Notes under the pieces: model-generated
The model's input: only the letters and a program-made list of their open reading frames with translations
What the model was told of the DNA's origin: nothing
The model's database searches: none
Made by a program: the position numbers and the translations under genes
Origin: Candidatus Baltobacteraceae bacterium
GTDB lineage: Bacteria > Vulcanimicrobiota > Vulcanimicrobiia > Vulcanimicrobiales > Vulcanimicrobiaceae
Assembly (NCBI GenBank): GCA_036488875.1
Contig: DASXGW010000002.1
Coordinates: 1 to 64,000 of the forward strand
Direction of reading: 5' to 3'
DNA: 64,000 nt
Shown here: positions 42,628-50,385 of the stretch, one piece after another
Position numbering within the stretch: the first letter of the stretch is position 1
How the letters are laid out: every line of letters starts with the position of its first letter

Positions 42628-43466
42628 CGGAGGGCTCGTTAAACAGCCGCTTCGTCGTCGGCACCTTCGGCCGGCGGGTCGTGGTCGGCTTGATCGTCGC
42701 CGCCATCGGCTTGGGATGCGTTTTCGTTCCGTGGATCTTTTATCTGTTGCTGCTCGCGATCGGTTTGGCGAGCATTTACGAACTGAATCGGCTGTGCGAG
42801 ATCAAAGGACAGCCGCTCGAGTACCAGGTGGCCGTCGTCGGGGTCGGCGCGTATATCGCGATGGCCGTCTTCGGGATGATCCACAGGTGGGAAGGCGTGC
42901 TGCTGGCGGGGATCGTCGTTGCGGCGTTTTGCATCGGGATGTACGGCGAGCAAAAAGGGTACTTCGCGCGCACCGCTTACACGCTGTTGGCGGTTCTGTA
43001 CATCGGCAAGCTTCTCACGTACTTCGTCTTCATCCGCCAGATCCCCGGAACGGGATTGGCGATGAGCTTCTACGTCATCGTGACGATCGCGCTCACCGAC
43101 ATCTTCGGGATGCTGATCGGTTCGGCGATCGGACGCCATCAGATGACGATGATCTCGCCGAAGAAGACCATCGAGGGATCGCTCGGCGCGCTCGCGATCG
43201 TCGTGGTTTTTGCGGTCGGCGCCACGTGGCTGCCGCAGCTCCATCTCGTGTGGTGGCAAGGTGCGGTGCTCGGCGCGTTTACGTGCATCGCGGCGCAAGC
43301 CGGCGATCTCGCGGAGTCGGCGCTTAAGCGCGACGCGGGCGTGAAGGACGCGGGCGACATGATCGTCGGTCACGGCGGCGTGCTCGACCGCTTCGATTCG
43401 TATCTGTTCGGCGGAGTGGCGTTTTTCGCGACCTTGCATTTGCTCGGAATCCTGCAGGTGCAATAG
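42624..43466 (+). CDS. cdsA: Phosphatidate cytidylyltransferase
   Basis: A GTG start (GTGA overlap with uppS) gives 280 residues with about eight transmembrane helices. The C-terminal CDP-alcohol signature is clear: AQAGDLAESALKRDAGVKDA followed by GHGGVLDRFDSYLF, and SPKKTIEGSLG precedes it. The enzyme makes CDP-diacylglycerol, the branch point for phospholipids, in the inner membrane. Position between uppS and dxr is the standard one. Confidence 0.96.
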   Translation: MTEGSLNSRFVVGTFGRRVVVGLIVAAIGLGCVFVPWIFYLLLLAIGLASIYELNRLCEIKGQPLEYQVAVVGVGAYIAMAVFGMIHRWEGVLLAGIVVAAFCIGMYGEQKGYFARTAYTLLAVLYIGKLLTYFVFIRQIPGTGLAMSFYVIVTIALTDIFGMLIGSAIGRHQMTMISPKKTIEGSLGALAIVVVFAVGATWLPQLHLVWWQGAVLGAFTCIAAQAGDLAESALKRDAGVKDAGDMIVGHGGVLDRFDSYLFGGVAFFATLHLLGILQVQ

Positions 43467-43467
43467 C

Positions 43468-44640
43468 GTGCGACGCCGCGTTGCGATATTAGGCTCGACG
43501 GGATCGATCGGGACGCAGGCGCTCGACGTGATCGCGCGCCATCCGGACCGCTTTGAAATCGTCGCATTGGCCGCGGGACGCAACGTCGATCTGCTGCGCG
43601 AACAAGTCGCCCGTTTCAAACCGGCGATTGCGACGTCGGCCGATGACGGGCCCGACGGACTGCGCCGCGTCGCCGTCGAGAGCCGGCCCGACGTCGTTCT
43701 CGCAGCAACCGACGGCGCCGTCGCATTCGACGCGGTGCTTGCCGCGATCGAGCGCGGCACGGCGATCGCCGTTGCGAATAAAGAACTCATCGTCGCGGCC
43801 GGCGAGCTGTTCGTCGCGCAGGCTAAACGTCACGGCGCGCGGCTGCTTCCCGTCGACAGCGAGCACAGCGCAATCTTCCAATGTTTGGTCGGCGAGGAAT
43901 CGTCGTCGATCGCCGAGATCGTCGTTACCGCTTCGGGCGGACCGTTCTGGCGGCACACGAAGGAAGCGATGGAGCGCGCCGATCTTTCGGCGGCATTGGC
44001 GCACCCGACGTGGCGGATGGGAACCAAGAACACGATCGACTCCGCGACGATGATGAACAAAGGACTCGAGGTGATCGAAGCGAGCCGCTTGTTCGGCGTT
44101 CCCGGCGATCGCGTTCGCATCGTCGTCCATCCGCAGTCGATCGCGCACGGGTTCGTGATCTTCACCGACGGCAGCGTCAAGGGCCAGCTCGCAGCCCCCG
44201 ACATGCGCATCCCCATCGGCTACGCCCTCGCATATCCGGATCGCCTCCCTTGTCATCCTGAGCGTAGCGAGCGCGCGAGCGAAGTCGAAGGGCAGGCGAA
44301 TCCTCTCGTGGCACTTGGGGCGAAGCCCTCGGCTGAGGCGCTGCGTTACGATTTCGAACCTCCGGACCCCGAGCGGTTCCCGTGCGTCCGGCTGGCGTAC
44401 GAGGCGCTGGCGGCGGGGGGAACCGTACCGGCCGTGCTCTCGGCTGCAAACGAAGTCGCCGTCGGCGCGTTTGTCGAAGGTAGGATCGCTTTTGGGGAGA
44501 TTTCGCGTATCATCGAAGCCGCGATGCACCAAGTCGAGCGCGGGGAGCCGACGCTCGACGGCGTGCGCTCGGCCGACCGGAAGGCTCGCCAAACCGCAAC
44601 CGCTATGCTAGAGACGATCGAAAGGCCCTCCCCTTGTTAA
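43468..44640 (+). CDS. dxr: 1-deoxy-D-xylulose 5-phosphate reductoisomerase with in-frame repeat insertion
   Basis: A GTG start gives 390 residues. Dxr features: VAILGSTGSIGTQALDVI (NADPH binding), AVANKELIVAAGELF, LLPVDSEHSAIFQ with the metal ligands, ASGGPFW, HPTWRMGTKNTIDSATMMNKGLE and the flexible-loop region. It catalyses the second step of the MEP isoprenoid route; ispG of the same route is two genes downstream. Residues ~262-277 (CHPERSERASEVEGQ) are the translation of a REP-like repeat at 44250-44302, inserted in the linker before the C-terminal helical domain, so the gene carries an in-frame insertion yet stays open. It overlaps the protease gene by 7 bases. Confidence 0.95.
   Translation: MRRRVAILGSTGSIGTQALDVIARHPDRFEIVALAAGRNVDLLREQVARFKPAIATSADDGPDGLRRVAVESRPDVVLAATDGAVAFDAVLAAIERGTAIAVANKELIVAAGELFVAQAKRHGARLLPVDSEHSAIFQCLVGEESSSIAEIVVTASGGPFWRHTKEAMERADLSAALAHPTWRMGTKNTIDSATMMNKGLEVIEASRLFGVPGDRVRIVVHPQSIAHGFVIFTDGSVKGQLAAPDMRIPIGYALAYPDRLPCHPERSERASEVEGQANPLVALGAKPSAEALRYDFEPPDPERFPCVRLAYEALAAGGTVPAVLSAANEVAVGAFVEGRIAFGEISRIIEAAMHQVERGEPTLDGVRSADRKARQTATAMLETIERPSPC
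44250..44302 (+). repeat. REP-like palindromic element inside dxr
   Basis: This ~53-base stretch begins TTGTCATCCTGAGCGTAGCG and ends GTCGAAGGGCAGGCGAATC. The same element occurs twice more as an inverted pair at 47430-47544. The internal AGCGAGCGCGCGAGCG can fold back. It lies in frame in dxr and adds about 15-17 codons. Elements starting TGTCATCCTGAGC are widespread intergenic repeats in several phyla; one inside a core gene is unusual. Confidence 0.85.
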
Positions 44641-45803
44641 CCGCCACCCTCGCAGTCATCACGTTCGTCGGACTCGGCAAAGTCCTGACGTTCGTCATCA
44701 TGCTGAGCGTGCTGGTCGTGCTTCACGAGTTCGGGCATTTTCTGGTCGCGCGCCGTAACGGCGTCAAAGTCAACGAGTTTGCCGTTGGCATGGGTCCAAA
44801 GATCGTCGGCTGGACCAGTCCTCGAACCGGCACGCTCTACTCGTTCCGCGCGCTGCTCATCGGCGGCTACTGCGCGATGGAAGGCGAGGATAATAAAACG
44901 TCGGAAGCCGAGCAGCAGCGCGAGTTCCGCGAGCATGAGAAGTCATGGCGGCTCGAGGAGCGGCCAAATCGTCTGATGCTGGGCCATAACTTCCAATCCA
45001 AAACGCCGTGGCAGCGTTTGGCGATCGTGCTGGCTGGCCCGGTCGCAAACTTCATTCTGTGTTTCCTATTGCTGCTTGCCAGCGCGGTGTTGTTCGGCGT
45101 GCAAAGCGATCAAAAGCAGCCGATGGTCCTGCAGCTCGTCAGCGGTTCGCCCGCCGATCATGCGGGAATCCGCGTGGGCGATCGTATCGTCGAGCTCAAC
45201 GGCGTTGAGGTCACGAGCGGTCAAACGCTCATCGACAAGATTCACAACTCGCTGGGCAAACCGCTCGAGCTCGTCTACCAGCGCGACGGTATCCGCACCA
45301 AAGTCCGCGTGACGCCGGCCAAGTGTCCCCCGACCCAACCGCACCAGGGATGCATCGGATTCGTTCCGGTGCCGGCTTACGAGCACGTCGGGCTCGGCAA
45401 AGCGTTCTCGCAGAGCATCGGCGAGTTCGAATATATTGCGGACGTAACGTTCGGCAGCATCGGCATGATCGTGATGCACTTCACGCAGTACGCCCCGCAG
45501 GTGTCGGGAGTGATCGGCATGGGTCAAGCCGCGACGACCATTCAAGATTTCGGATGGGGACCGTATTTGTGGCTGGCGGCGACCATTTCGTTCGCACTGG
45601 GACTCTTTAACTTGTTGCCCGTGCCCGCGCTCGACGGAGGCCGTGCCGCCTTCATCGTCGCCGAGCTCCTTCGTGGAAAACCGGTCGATCCGGAAAAGGA
45701 GGCAATGGTGCACGTCGCCGGCTTTGCGGCATTGATGGCGTTGATGCTGCTCGTCGCTTTTCACGATATCGCACGCATCGTCAGTGGAAATGGAGTAATG
45801 TAG
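44634..45803 (+). CDS. rseP: Site-2 membrane metalloprotease (RseP family) with PDZ domain
   Basis: A TTG start within the dxr end gives 389 residues. The zinc site HEFGH lies in the first transmembrane helix (VLVVLHEFGHFLVARRNG), a PDZ domain spans about 160-245 (VSGSPADHAGIRVGDRIVELNG), and the distal NLLPVPALDGGR holds the third zinc ligand. The family cleaves anti-sigma factors or other type II membrane proteins within the membrane. Standard position after dxr. The start is not certain because no good Shine-Dalgarno is present. Confidence 0.92.
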   Translation: MLTATLAVITFVGLGKVLTFVIMLSVLVVLHEFGHFLVARRNGVKVNEFAVGMGPKIVGWTSPRTGTLYSFRALLIGGYCAMEGEDNKTSEAEQQREFREHEKSWRLEERPNRLMLGHNFQSKTPWQRLAIVLAGPVANFILCFLLLLASAVLFGVQSDQKQPMVLQLVSGSPADHAGIRVGDRIVELNGVEVTSGQTLIDKIHNSLGKPLELVYQRDGIRTKVRVTPAKCPPTQPHQGCIGFVPVPAYEHVGLGKAFSQSIGEFEYIADVTFGSIGMIVMHFTQYAPQVSGVIGMGQAATTIQDFGWGPYLWLAATISFALGLFNLLPVPALDGGRAAFIVAELLRGKPVDPEKEAMVHVAGFAALMALMLLVAFHDIARIVSGNGVM

Positions 45804-46948
45804 TGGCCGTCCGCCTACGCCGTAAGAGCAAACCGATCTTCCTGCAGAATAAGACCGGTAAATCCGACGCAAAGAGTGTGTGGATCGGCGGCGACTATCC
45901 GGTCGTCGTGCAATCGATGACCACGACCGACACCGCGGATGCCGACAAGACGCTCGAGCAGATCTACGGCTTGGCGATGGAGGGCTGCGAAGTCGTTCGC
46001 GTCACGGTCAAGGACCCGCCCGACGCCGCCGGTTTACCCGCGATCGTCTATCGCTCGCCGGTGCCGATCGTCGCCGACATTCATTTCGATCACAAGATGG
46101 CGCTGGCGGCGATCGAAGCCGGCGTTGCGAAACTGCGTTTGAATCCGGGTAACATCCGCGACCCCAAGAAGGTCGCCGAAGTCGTCACCGCGGCAAAGGC
46201 TAAGGGCATTCCGATCCGCGTCGGCGTGAACATGGGATCGCTCGCGCCCGATCTCGAGAAGACCCTGGGACACTCGCCCGAGGCAATGGTGGAATCGGCG
46301 CTGCGCCACGTGGCGATGCTCGAAGAGCACGGACACGAAGACATCGCGATCTCGCTCAAGGCGCACGATGTCACGACGACCGTGCACGCCTATCGGCTGA
46401 TGGATCGGCGCCTGCGCGAGCGCAACACGCCGTACGCGCTGCATCTGGGCATTACCGAAGCCGGCTTGTTGCGCGACGGCACCATTAAATCGTCGATCGG
46501 TCTGGGCATTCTGCTCTTCGAGGGCATCGGCGACACGATTCGCGTTTCGCTGGCTGCCGATCCGATCGAAGAAGTGCCCGTCTGCTGGAGCATGCTCAAG
46601 GCGTTGGGACTGCGCGAAAAGGGCTTCGAGATCACCGCGTGTCCGTCGTGCGGACGTGCCGAGATTTCGGTGCTCGAACTGGGACAAGCCGTCGAAGCGA
46701 TTGCAAAATCGTATCAAGCGCCGGTGAAAGTCGCGGTTATGGGCTGTGTCGTCAACGGTCCGGGTGAATCGAAGATGGCCGACGTCGGCGTCGCCGGCGG
46801 TAAAGGCAAGGGCGCGATCTACCGCGCGGGTGAGCTCGTCGGCACGTATCCCGAAGACGAGCTGCTCGGCATGCTGCGTCTGGAAATCGAAAAGGTCATC
46901 GCCGAAAAATACCCCGCCTACTTGCACGAGATCGGCGCGAAGAGTTGA
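45803..46948 (+). CDS. ispG: (E)-4-hydroxy-3-methylbut-2-enyl-diphosphate synthase
   Basis: The GTG start shares one base with the rseP stop (TAGTG). The 381-residue product has VWIGGDYPVVVQSMTTTDT, the TIM-barrel core, and the [4Fe-4S] ligands in ITACPSCGRAEISV and MGCVVNGPGESKMAD. IspG converts ME-cPP into HMBPP near the end of the MEP route. In many bacteria proS follows rseP; here ispG takes that place, so dxr and ispG are in one transcription unit, and proS is found at 57859. Confidence 0.96.
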   Translation: MAVRLRRKSKPIFLQNKTGKSDAKSVWIGGDYPVVVQSMTTTDTADADKTLEQIYGLAMEGCEVVRVTVKDPPDAAGLPAIVYRSPVPIVADIHFDHKMALAAIEAGVAKLRLNPGNIRDPKKVAEVVTAAKAKGIPIRVGVNMGSLAPDLEKTLGHSPEAMVESALRHVAMLEEHGHEDIAISLKAHDVTTTVHAYRLMDRRLRERNTPYALHLGITEAGLLRDGTIKSSIGLGILLFEGIGDTIRVSLAADPIEEVPVCWSMLKALGLREKGFEITACPSCGRAEISVLELGQAVEAIAKSYQAPVKVAVMGCVVNGPGESKMADVGVAGGKGKGAIYRAGELVGTYPEDELLGMLRLEIEKVIAEKYPAYLHEIGAKS

Positions 46949-47424
46949 CCTATCGAATCCCGAGTTGGCGTACGCTAACGGTGACGGCGTTCGTTGCGCT
47001 CGTCGCGTCGGCGCTATTAGCTTTCTCGCGACCCGCGGTGATGATGGTCGACGGGCAGCGCGTCGAAAGCGACGTCCCTCCCGTCACCACGACCGCGGAT
47101 AAGGTGTTCGTGCCCCTGCGCTCGCTCGCAGAAGCGCTGGGTGCGCAGACCGACCTCGACGAAAAAGGGCGCATCGACGTCGTGCGGGGTAATCAGTCCC
47201 TGCGCGTGCGCGTCGGCGATACCCACGCGACGCTCAACGGCATGCCGCTGACGATGAAGCATCCACCGTTTCGCGTGCGCGGCCGCGTGATGATTTCGCT
47301 AAAAACCGTCGCTGCCGCTTTCGGCGTACGCGTGAGTTACGATCCGCGCACGCAGCGTATCGACGTGCTGACGCCCGGAATCGGTCAAGCCACGACCCCC
47401 GGCTCTACCGACACGACCCAGTAA
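46945..47424 (+). CDS. Secreted copper amine oxidase N-terminal-like domain protein
   Basis: A TTG start overlapping ispG by 4 bases gives 159 residues: a signal-anchor helix (TLTVTAFVALVASALLAF, about 9-26) and two repeats of the stalk domain seen at the N-terminus of copper amine oxidases: VPLRSLAEALGAQTDLDEKG and ISLKTVAAAFGVRVSYDPRT. Such modules occur in many envelope proteins and have no catalytic role by themselves. A low-complexity Thr-rich tail ends the protein. It is the last gene of the operon. Confidence 0.82.
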   Translation: MTYRIPSWRTLTVTAFVALVASALLAFSRPAVMMVDGQRVESDVPPVTTTADKVFVPLRSLAEALGAQTDLDEKGRIDVVRGNQSLRVRVGDTHATLNGMPLTMKHPPFRVRGRVMISLKTVAAAFGVRVSYDPRTQRIDVLTPGIGQATTPGSTDTTQ

Positions 47425-47429
47425 CCGCA

Positions 47430-47544
47430 TTGTCATCCTGAGCGTAGGCGCGAAGCGCCGAAGTCGAAGGGCAGGCGAATCGCAGCGTTTGAGGCGCCTG
47501 CCCTTCGACTTCGCTCGCTGCGCTCGCTACGCTCAGGATGACAA
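47430..47544. repeat. Large inverted repeat of the REP-like element between convergent genes
   Basis: Two copies of the element found in dxr face each other: one at 47430-47481 and its complement at 47495-47544, with a 13-base centre. The outer parts (TTGTCATCCTGAGCGTAG) and inner parts (AAGTCGAAGGGCAGGCG) match exactly; a middle stretch differs. The whole can form a ~48-bp hairpin and fills the gap between two convergent genes, where it could stop transcription from both sides. Confidence 0.9.
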
Positions 47545-47550
47545 GGCTAG

Positions 47551-49077
47551 CTAAGCGTACTCGGTGAGGCCTTCGGGTTCTTCGACGGGGACGACGTCGT
47601 CGGGATTGGATTTACGGAATCCGTAGCTGAAGAAGAAGATCAGACCGACGACCAGCGCGAGCAGGAACCAGGTCCACGTCGCGCGCGATAGACCAAAAAC
47701 GGCCAGGAAAAGCGAGAACGCAATTCCGAGCAAGGGAAAGAGCGGCACGAAGGGGACGCGGAACGAGCGCGGCATATCCGGCTTGCGTTTGCGCAGATAG
47801 AGCACCCCGGCGCACACGACGGTAAAGGCGATGAGCGTTCCGATGTTCACGAGGTTGAGCAAGTTGTTGAGCGGCACGATCAACGCGAGCACCGCTACCG
47901 CGACGCCCGTGATCATCGTCGTGACCATCGGTGTCTGAAACTTTGGGTGAACGGCCGCGACGGCCGGCGGCAGCATGCCGTCGCGCGCCATGACGTAGAA
48001 GATCCGCGATTGCCCTAAAAGCGACGCAAGTGCGACGCTGGTGGTGCCCGCCAAAACGCCTACGGTGATGACGGCTGTGAAAATGGGTGAGTGCAGCGGC
48101 GCTAATGCGTAGACGAGCGGATTCTTGATCGGCACTTCGTTCCACGGAACCGCACCCACCAGCACGATTGCGGTCGCGCAGTAGATGATCGTGCCGATGA
48201 CCAGTGCGCCGATGACGCCCACGGGAATGTCGAACTGGGGGCGCTTACATTCCTCCGCCGTCGTCGTCGCGGTGTCGAACCCAATGTAGCTGAAGAAGAC
48301 GTACGCGCCGATCGCGATGATCCCGTACGGTTGCGCGGTCGACGAATAGTCTGCTACACCGCCGAACGGATGCAGCGTGCCCCAGCCGACGGGATTGAAG
48401 TTGGCGAAGTGGCCGGCGTGAAACAGGAGCGCGCCGGCGGCGATGAACACGAGCAGTGCTGAAATCTTCAATACGACGAAAATGTTGTTGACCGTTGCGG
48501 ACTCGCGAATGCCGATCGACAGCAAGAGGCTCAGGCCGATAACGAAGAGGGCCGCGAGCACGTCGCATTGCGAATGGGCGAGATCCCAGCTGCCGAGTTG
48601 CCACCACGATCCGTTGACGACCAGGTTCGATTGCTGTGCCCACGTGGGAAAGGAGATGCCGATCGATTTGATCGCGTCTTGCAAAGCGGCGGAGAACTGC
48701 TGCGCGACCGGCGCGGCGCTGATGCCGTATTCGAAAATCAGCGCGAAGCCGATGATCCACGCAAACAGCTTGCCGAGCGTCGCGTACGCGTACGTATAGG
48801 CGCTTCCGGCGACGGGAACCATCGCGCCGAGTTCCGCGTAGCACAGGGCCGCGAAGAACGACGTGAGTCCCGCGAGCAAGTACGACACCATGACGGCCGG
48901 GCCGGCGCCTTTGACGCCGGTTCCGATGGTCGTGAAGATGCCGCCGCCGATCATCGTTCCTAGCCCGATGGCGACCAGGTCCTTGGCGGTGAGGGCGCGT
49001 TTGAGGATTTTGCGCGTGCCAAGCTCGCGCAGCTTATCGACGTTGGTCGTCGCGAATAGCTGGGAAACGAAGGACAT
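47551..49077 (-). CDS. APC family amino acid permease
   Basis: With ATG at 49077 (MSFVSQLF) the protein has 508 residues and 12 or more hydrophobic helices. DLVAIGLGTMIGGGIFTTIG is the substrate-binding first helix of APC transporters; FFSYIGFDTATTTAEECKRP is typical of the cationic amino acid transporter branch. It probably imports an amino acid across the inner membrane. The frame is open to 49161 but that start would run into the divergent NUDIX gene. A 7-bp inverted repeat AGAGGGG/CCCCTCT (49093-49117) lies in the divergent gap. Confidence 0.9.
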   Translation of the reverse strand: MSFVSQLFATTNVDKLRELGTRKILKRALTAKDLVAIGLGTMIGGGIFTTIGTGVKGAGPAVMVSYLLAGLTSFFAALCYAELGAMVPVAGSAYTYAYATLGKLFAWIIGFALIFEYGISAAPVAQQFSAALQDAIKSIGISFPTWAQQSNLVVNGSWWQLGSWDLAHSQCDVLAALFVIGLSLLLSIGIRESATVNNIFVVLKISALLVFIAAGALLFHAGHFANFNPVGWGTLHPFGGVADYSSTAQPYGIIAIGAYVFFSYIGFDTATTTAEECKRPQFDIPVGVIGALVIGTIIYCATAIVLVGAVPWNEVPIKNPLVYALAPLHSPIFTAVITVGVLAGTTSVALASLLGQSRIFYVMARDGMLPPAVAAVHPKFQTPMVTTMITGVAVAVLALIVPLNNLLNLVNIGTLIAFTVVCAGVLYLRKRKPDMPRSFRVPFVPLFPLLGIAFSLFLAVFGLSRATWTWFLLALVVGLIFFFSYGFRKSNPDDVVPVEEPEGLTEYA

Positions 49078-49135
49078 TCGCCCACGGTTCGCAGAGGGGA
49101 GGGAAGCATCCCCCTCTCCGAATCGGTCAGCGTCA

Positions 49136-49687
49136 ATGGAAGCAGATCCGTACGTTCGCATTCGCTCGAAAGAGCTCTATCGCAATCCGTGGCTAGCCGT
49201 CGAGGCGCACGAGATTCTTCATCCCAACGGCGAGCCGGGAGAGCACGTGCTCGTCGTCATTCCAAAGGCCTGCGCGGTCGTGGTGGAAGACGGCGACGAT
49301 CTCATCTTCGCGCGACAGCCGCGCTTTGGAGCGCGTCGCAGTGTCGTCGAGATCGTCAAGGGTGGTCACGACCCGGGAGAATCGCCGCTCGAGTGCGCGC
49401 AGCGCGAGCTTCGCGAGGAGCTCGGTATCGTGGCGGCGTCGTGGACGGAGCTGGGCAGCTTGTTCGAGATCCCGTCGATCGTGAACGAGCCGCTGACGCT
49501 GTTCGTCGCGCGCGACCTCACGTTCGAGGCGGCCACGCCCGAGCGCCAAGAGAGCATCGAGCTCGTCCGCTATCCCATTCGTACCGCGCTTCACTACGCG
49601 CTCGACGGCGTTATTGACGATGCCGTGACGGTTGCGGCACTCTTCCGTTATGCCGCTACGAAGGGATTCGTCCGGCCGCCGTCGTGA
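49136..49687 (+). CDS. NUDIX hydrolase (ADP-ribose pyrophosphatase type)
   Basis: An ATG at 49136 gives 183 residues. YVRIRSKELYRNPWLAVEAHEI resembles the N-terminus of ADP-ribose/ADP-sugar pyrophosphatases. The NUDIX box is VKGGHDPGESPLECAQRELREELGIV, with the REL.EE core intact (here split: GG.DPGES / RELREELG). It should hydrolyse a nucleoside diphosphate linked to another group. The stop overlaps the GTG start of the next gene. A longer frame upstream is not credible because it runs antisense to the permease. Confidence 0.88.
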   Translation: MEADPYVRIRSKELYRNPWLAVEAHEILHPNGEPGEHVLVVIPKACAVVVEDGDDLIFARQPRFGARRSVVEIVKGGHDPGESPLECAQRELREELGIVAASWTELGSLFEIPSIVNEPLTLFVARDLTFEAATPERQESIELVRYPIRTALHYALDGVIDDAVTVAALFRYAATKGFVRPPS

Positions 49688-50349
49688 AGAGACAGGTCGT
49701 GCGCAGAATTCAGGCGGCTTTCTATGGCGCGCTCGTCTTGGTGACCGGAGCAATTTCGGCCATCCTGGCGCACGTCGTCATCGACGTTGCCGGCGATTAT
49801 CTGCTGCCGCACGACGCCTACGACGGCATGGAGCATCACTCGCGCGCCGTCTTCGCGGCAATCACCGTTACGTTGACGGCCGTCGTCGCGCTGCGCTTTC
49901 TCTGGGAAGCCCTGGATCGCCGCTGCACGTCGCTGACCGAGCTTCTGCGCGGTCTGCGCGCCGCGCGCGGCGCATCGCCGTGGCGATTCGTCGCGCTGGT
50001 CGTGGCCGTTGCGTTCGCCGCACTGCTGGCGATGGAGTACGCCGACGCGCTGAGCGATCGCGTCGTCGTCAACGGATTCGAGGATCTGCTCGGCGGTTCG
50101 TTTTGGCTTGGTATGAGCAGCGTGACGCTCGTGAGCGTCGCGGTAGCCTGGTGCGTACGCTTTGCACTTCACGCACTTGCCGATTGGGAACCCGTCATCG
50201 CGGCCCTTGTCGAGCGGCTGCTGGGCCGGCGCAGTCACCGGTCGCCGTCGCTCGCGACGCACGAACCGCTCACCATCACGCTCGACGGCGCTTGCCGTCT
50301 CGCGCGGCGTTCCGGAAAACGCGCACCGCCGCTCTTCACTCCCGCTTGA
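49684..50349 (+). CDS. Small multi-pass membrane protein of unknown function
   Basis: A GTG start coupled to the NUDIX gene gives 221 residues with about four hydrophobic segments (AAFYGALVLVTGAISAILAH; AAITVTLTAVVALRFLW; FVALVVAVAFAALLAMEY; SSVTLVSVAVAWCVRFAL) and a basic, soluble tail. I do not recognise the family. It lies 36 bases before the TonB-dependent receptor gene on the same strand, so a role in the same uptake process is possible but unproven. Confidence 0.65.
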   Translation: MKRQVVRRIQAAFYGALVLVTGAISAILAHVVIDVAGDYLLPHDAYDGMEHHSRAVFAAITVTLTAVVALRFLWEALDRRCTSLTELLRGLRAARGASPWRFVALVVAVAFAALLAMEYADALSDRVVVNGFEDLLGGSFWLGMSSVTLVSVAVAWCVRFALHALADWEPVIAALVERLLGRRSHRSPSLATHEPLTITLDGACRLARRSGKRAPPLFTPA

Positions 50350-50385
50350 TCTAACACATACAGCACCTTTTCCGGGAGTGTCCAT

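Noticed and set aside
47430-47544. CRISPR-like repeat
   Set aside because: There are only two copies in inverted orientation with a 13-base centre and no spacers or cas genes; the third copy is inside dxr.
49093-49117. Inverted repeat AGAGGGG/CCCCTCT between the permease and NUDIX genes as an operator
   Set aside because: Only 7 bp with an 11-base loop in GC-rich DNA; no supporting promoter elements or second copy, so not listed as a feature.
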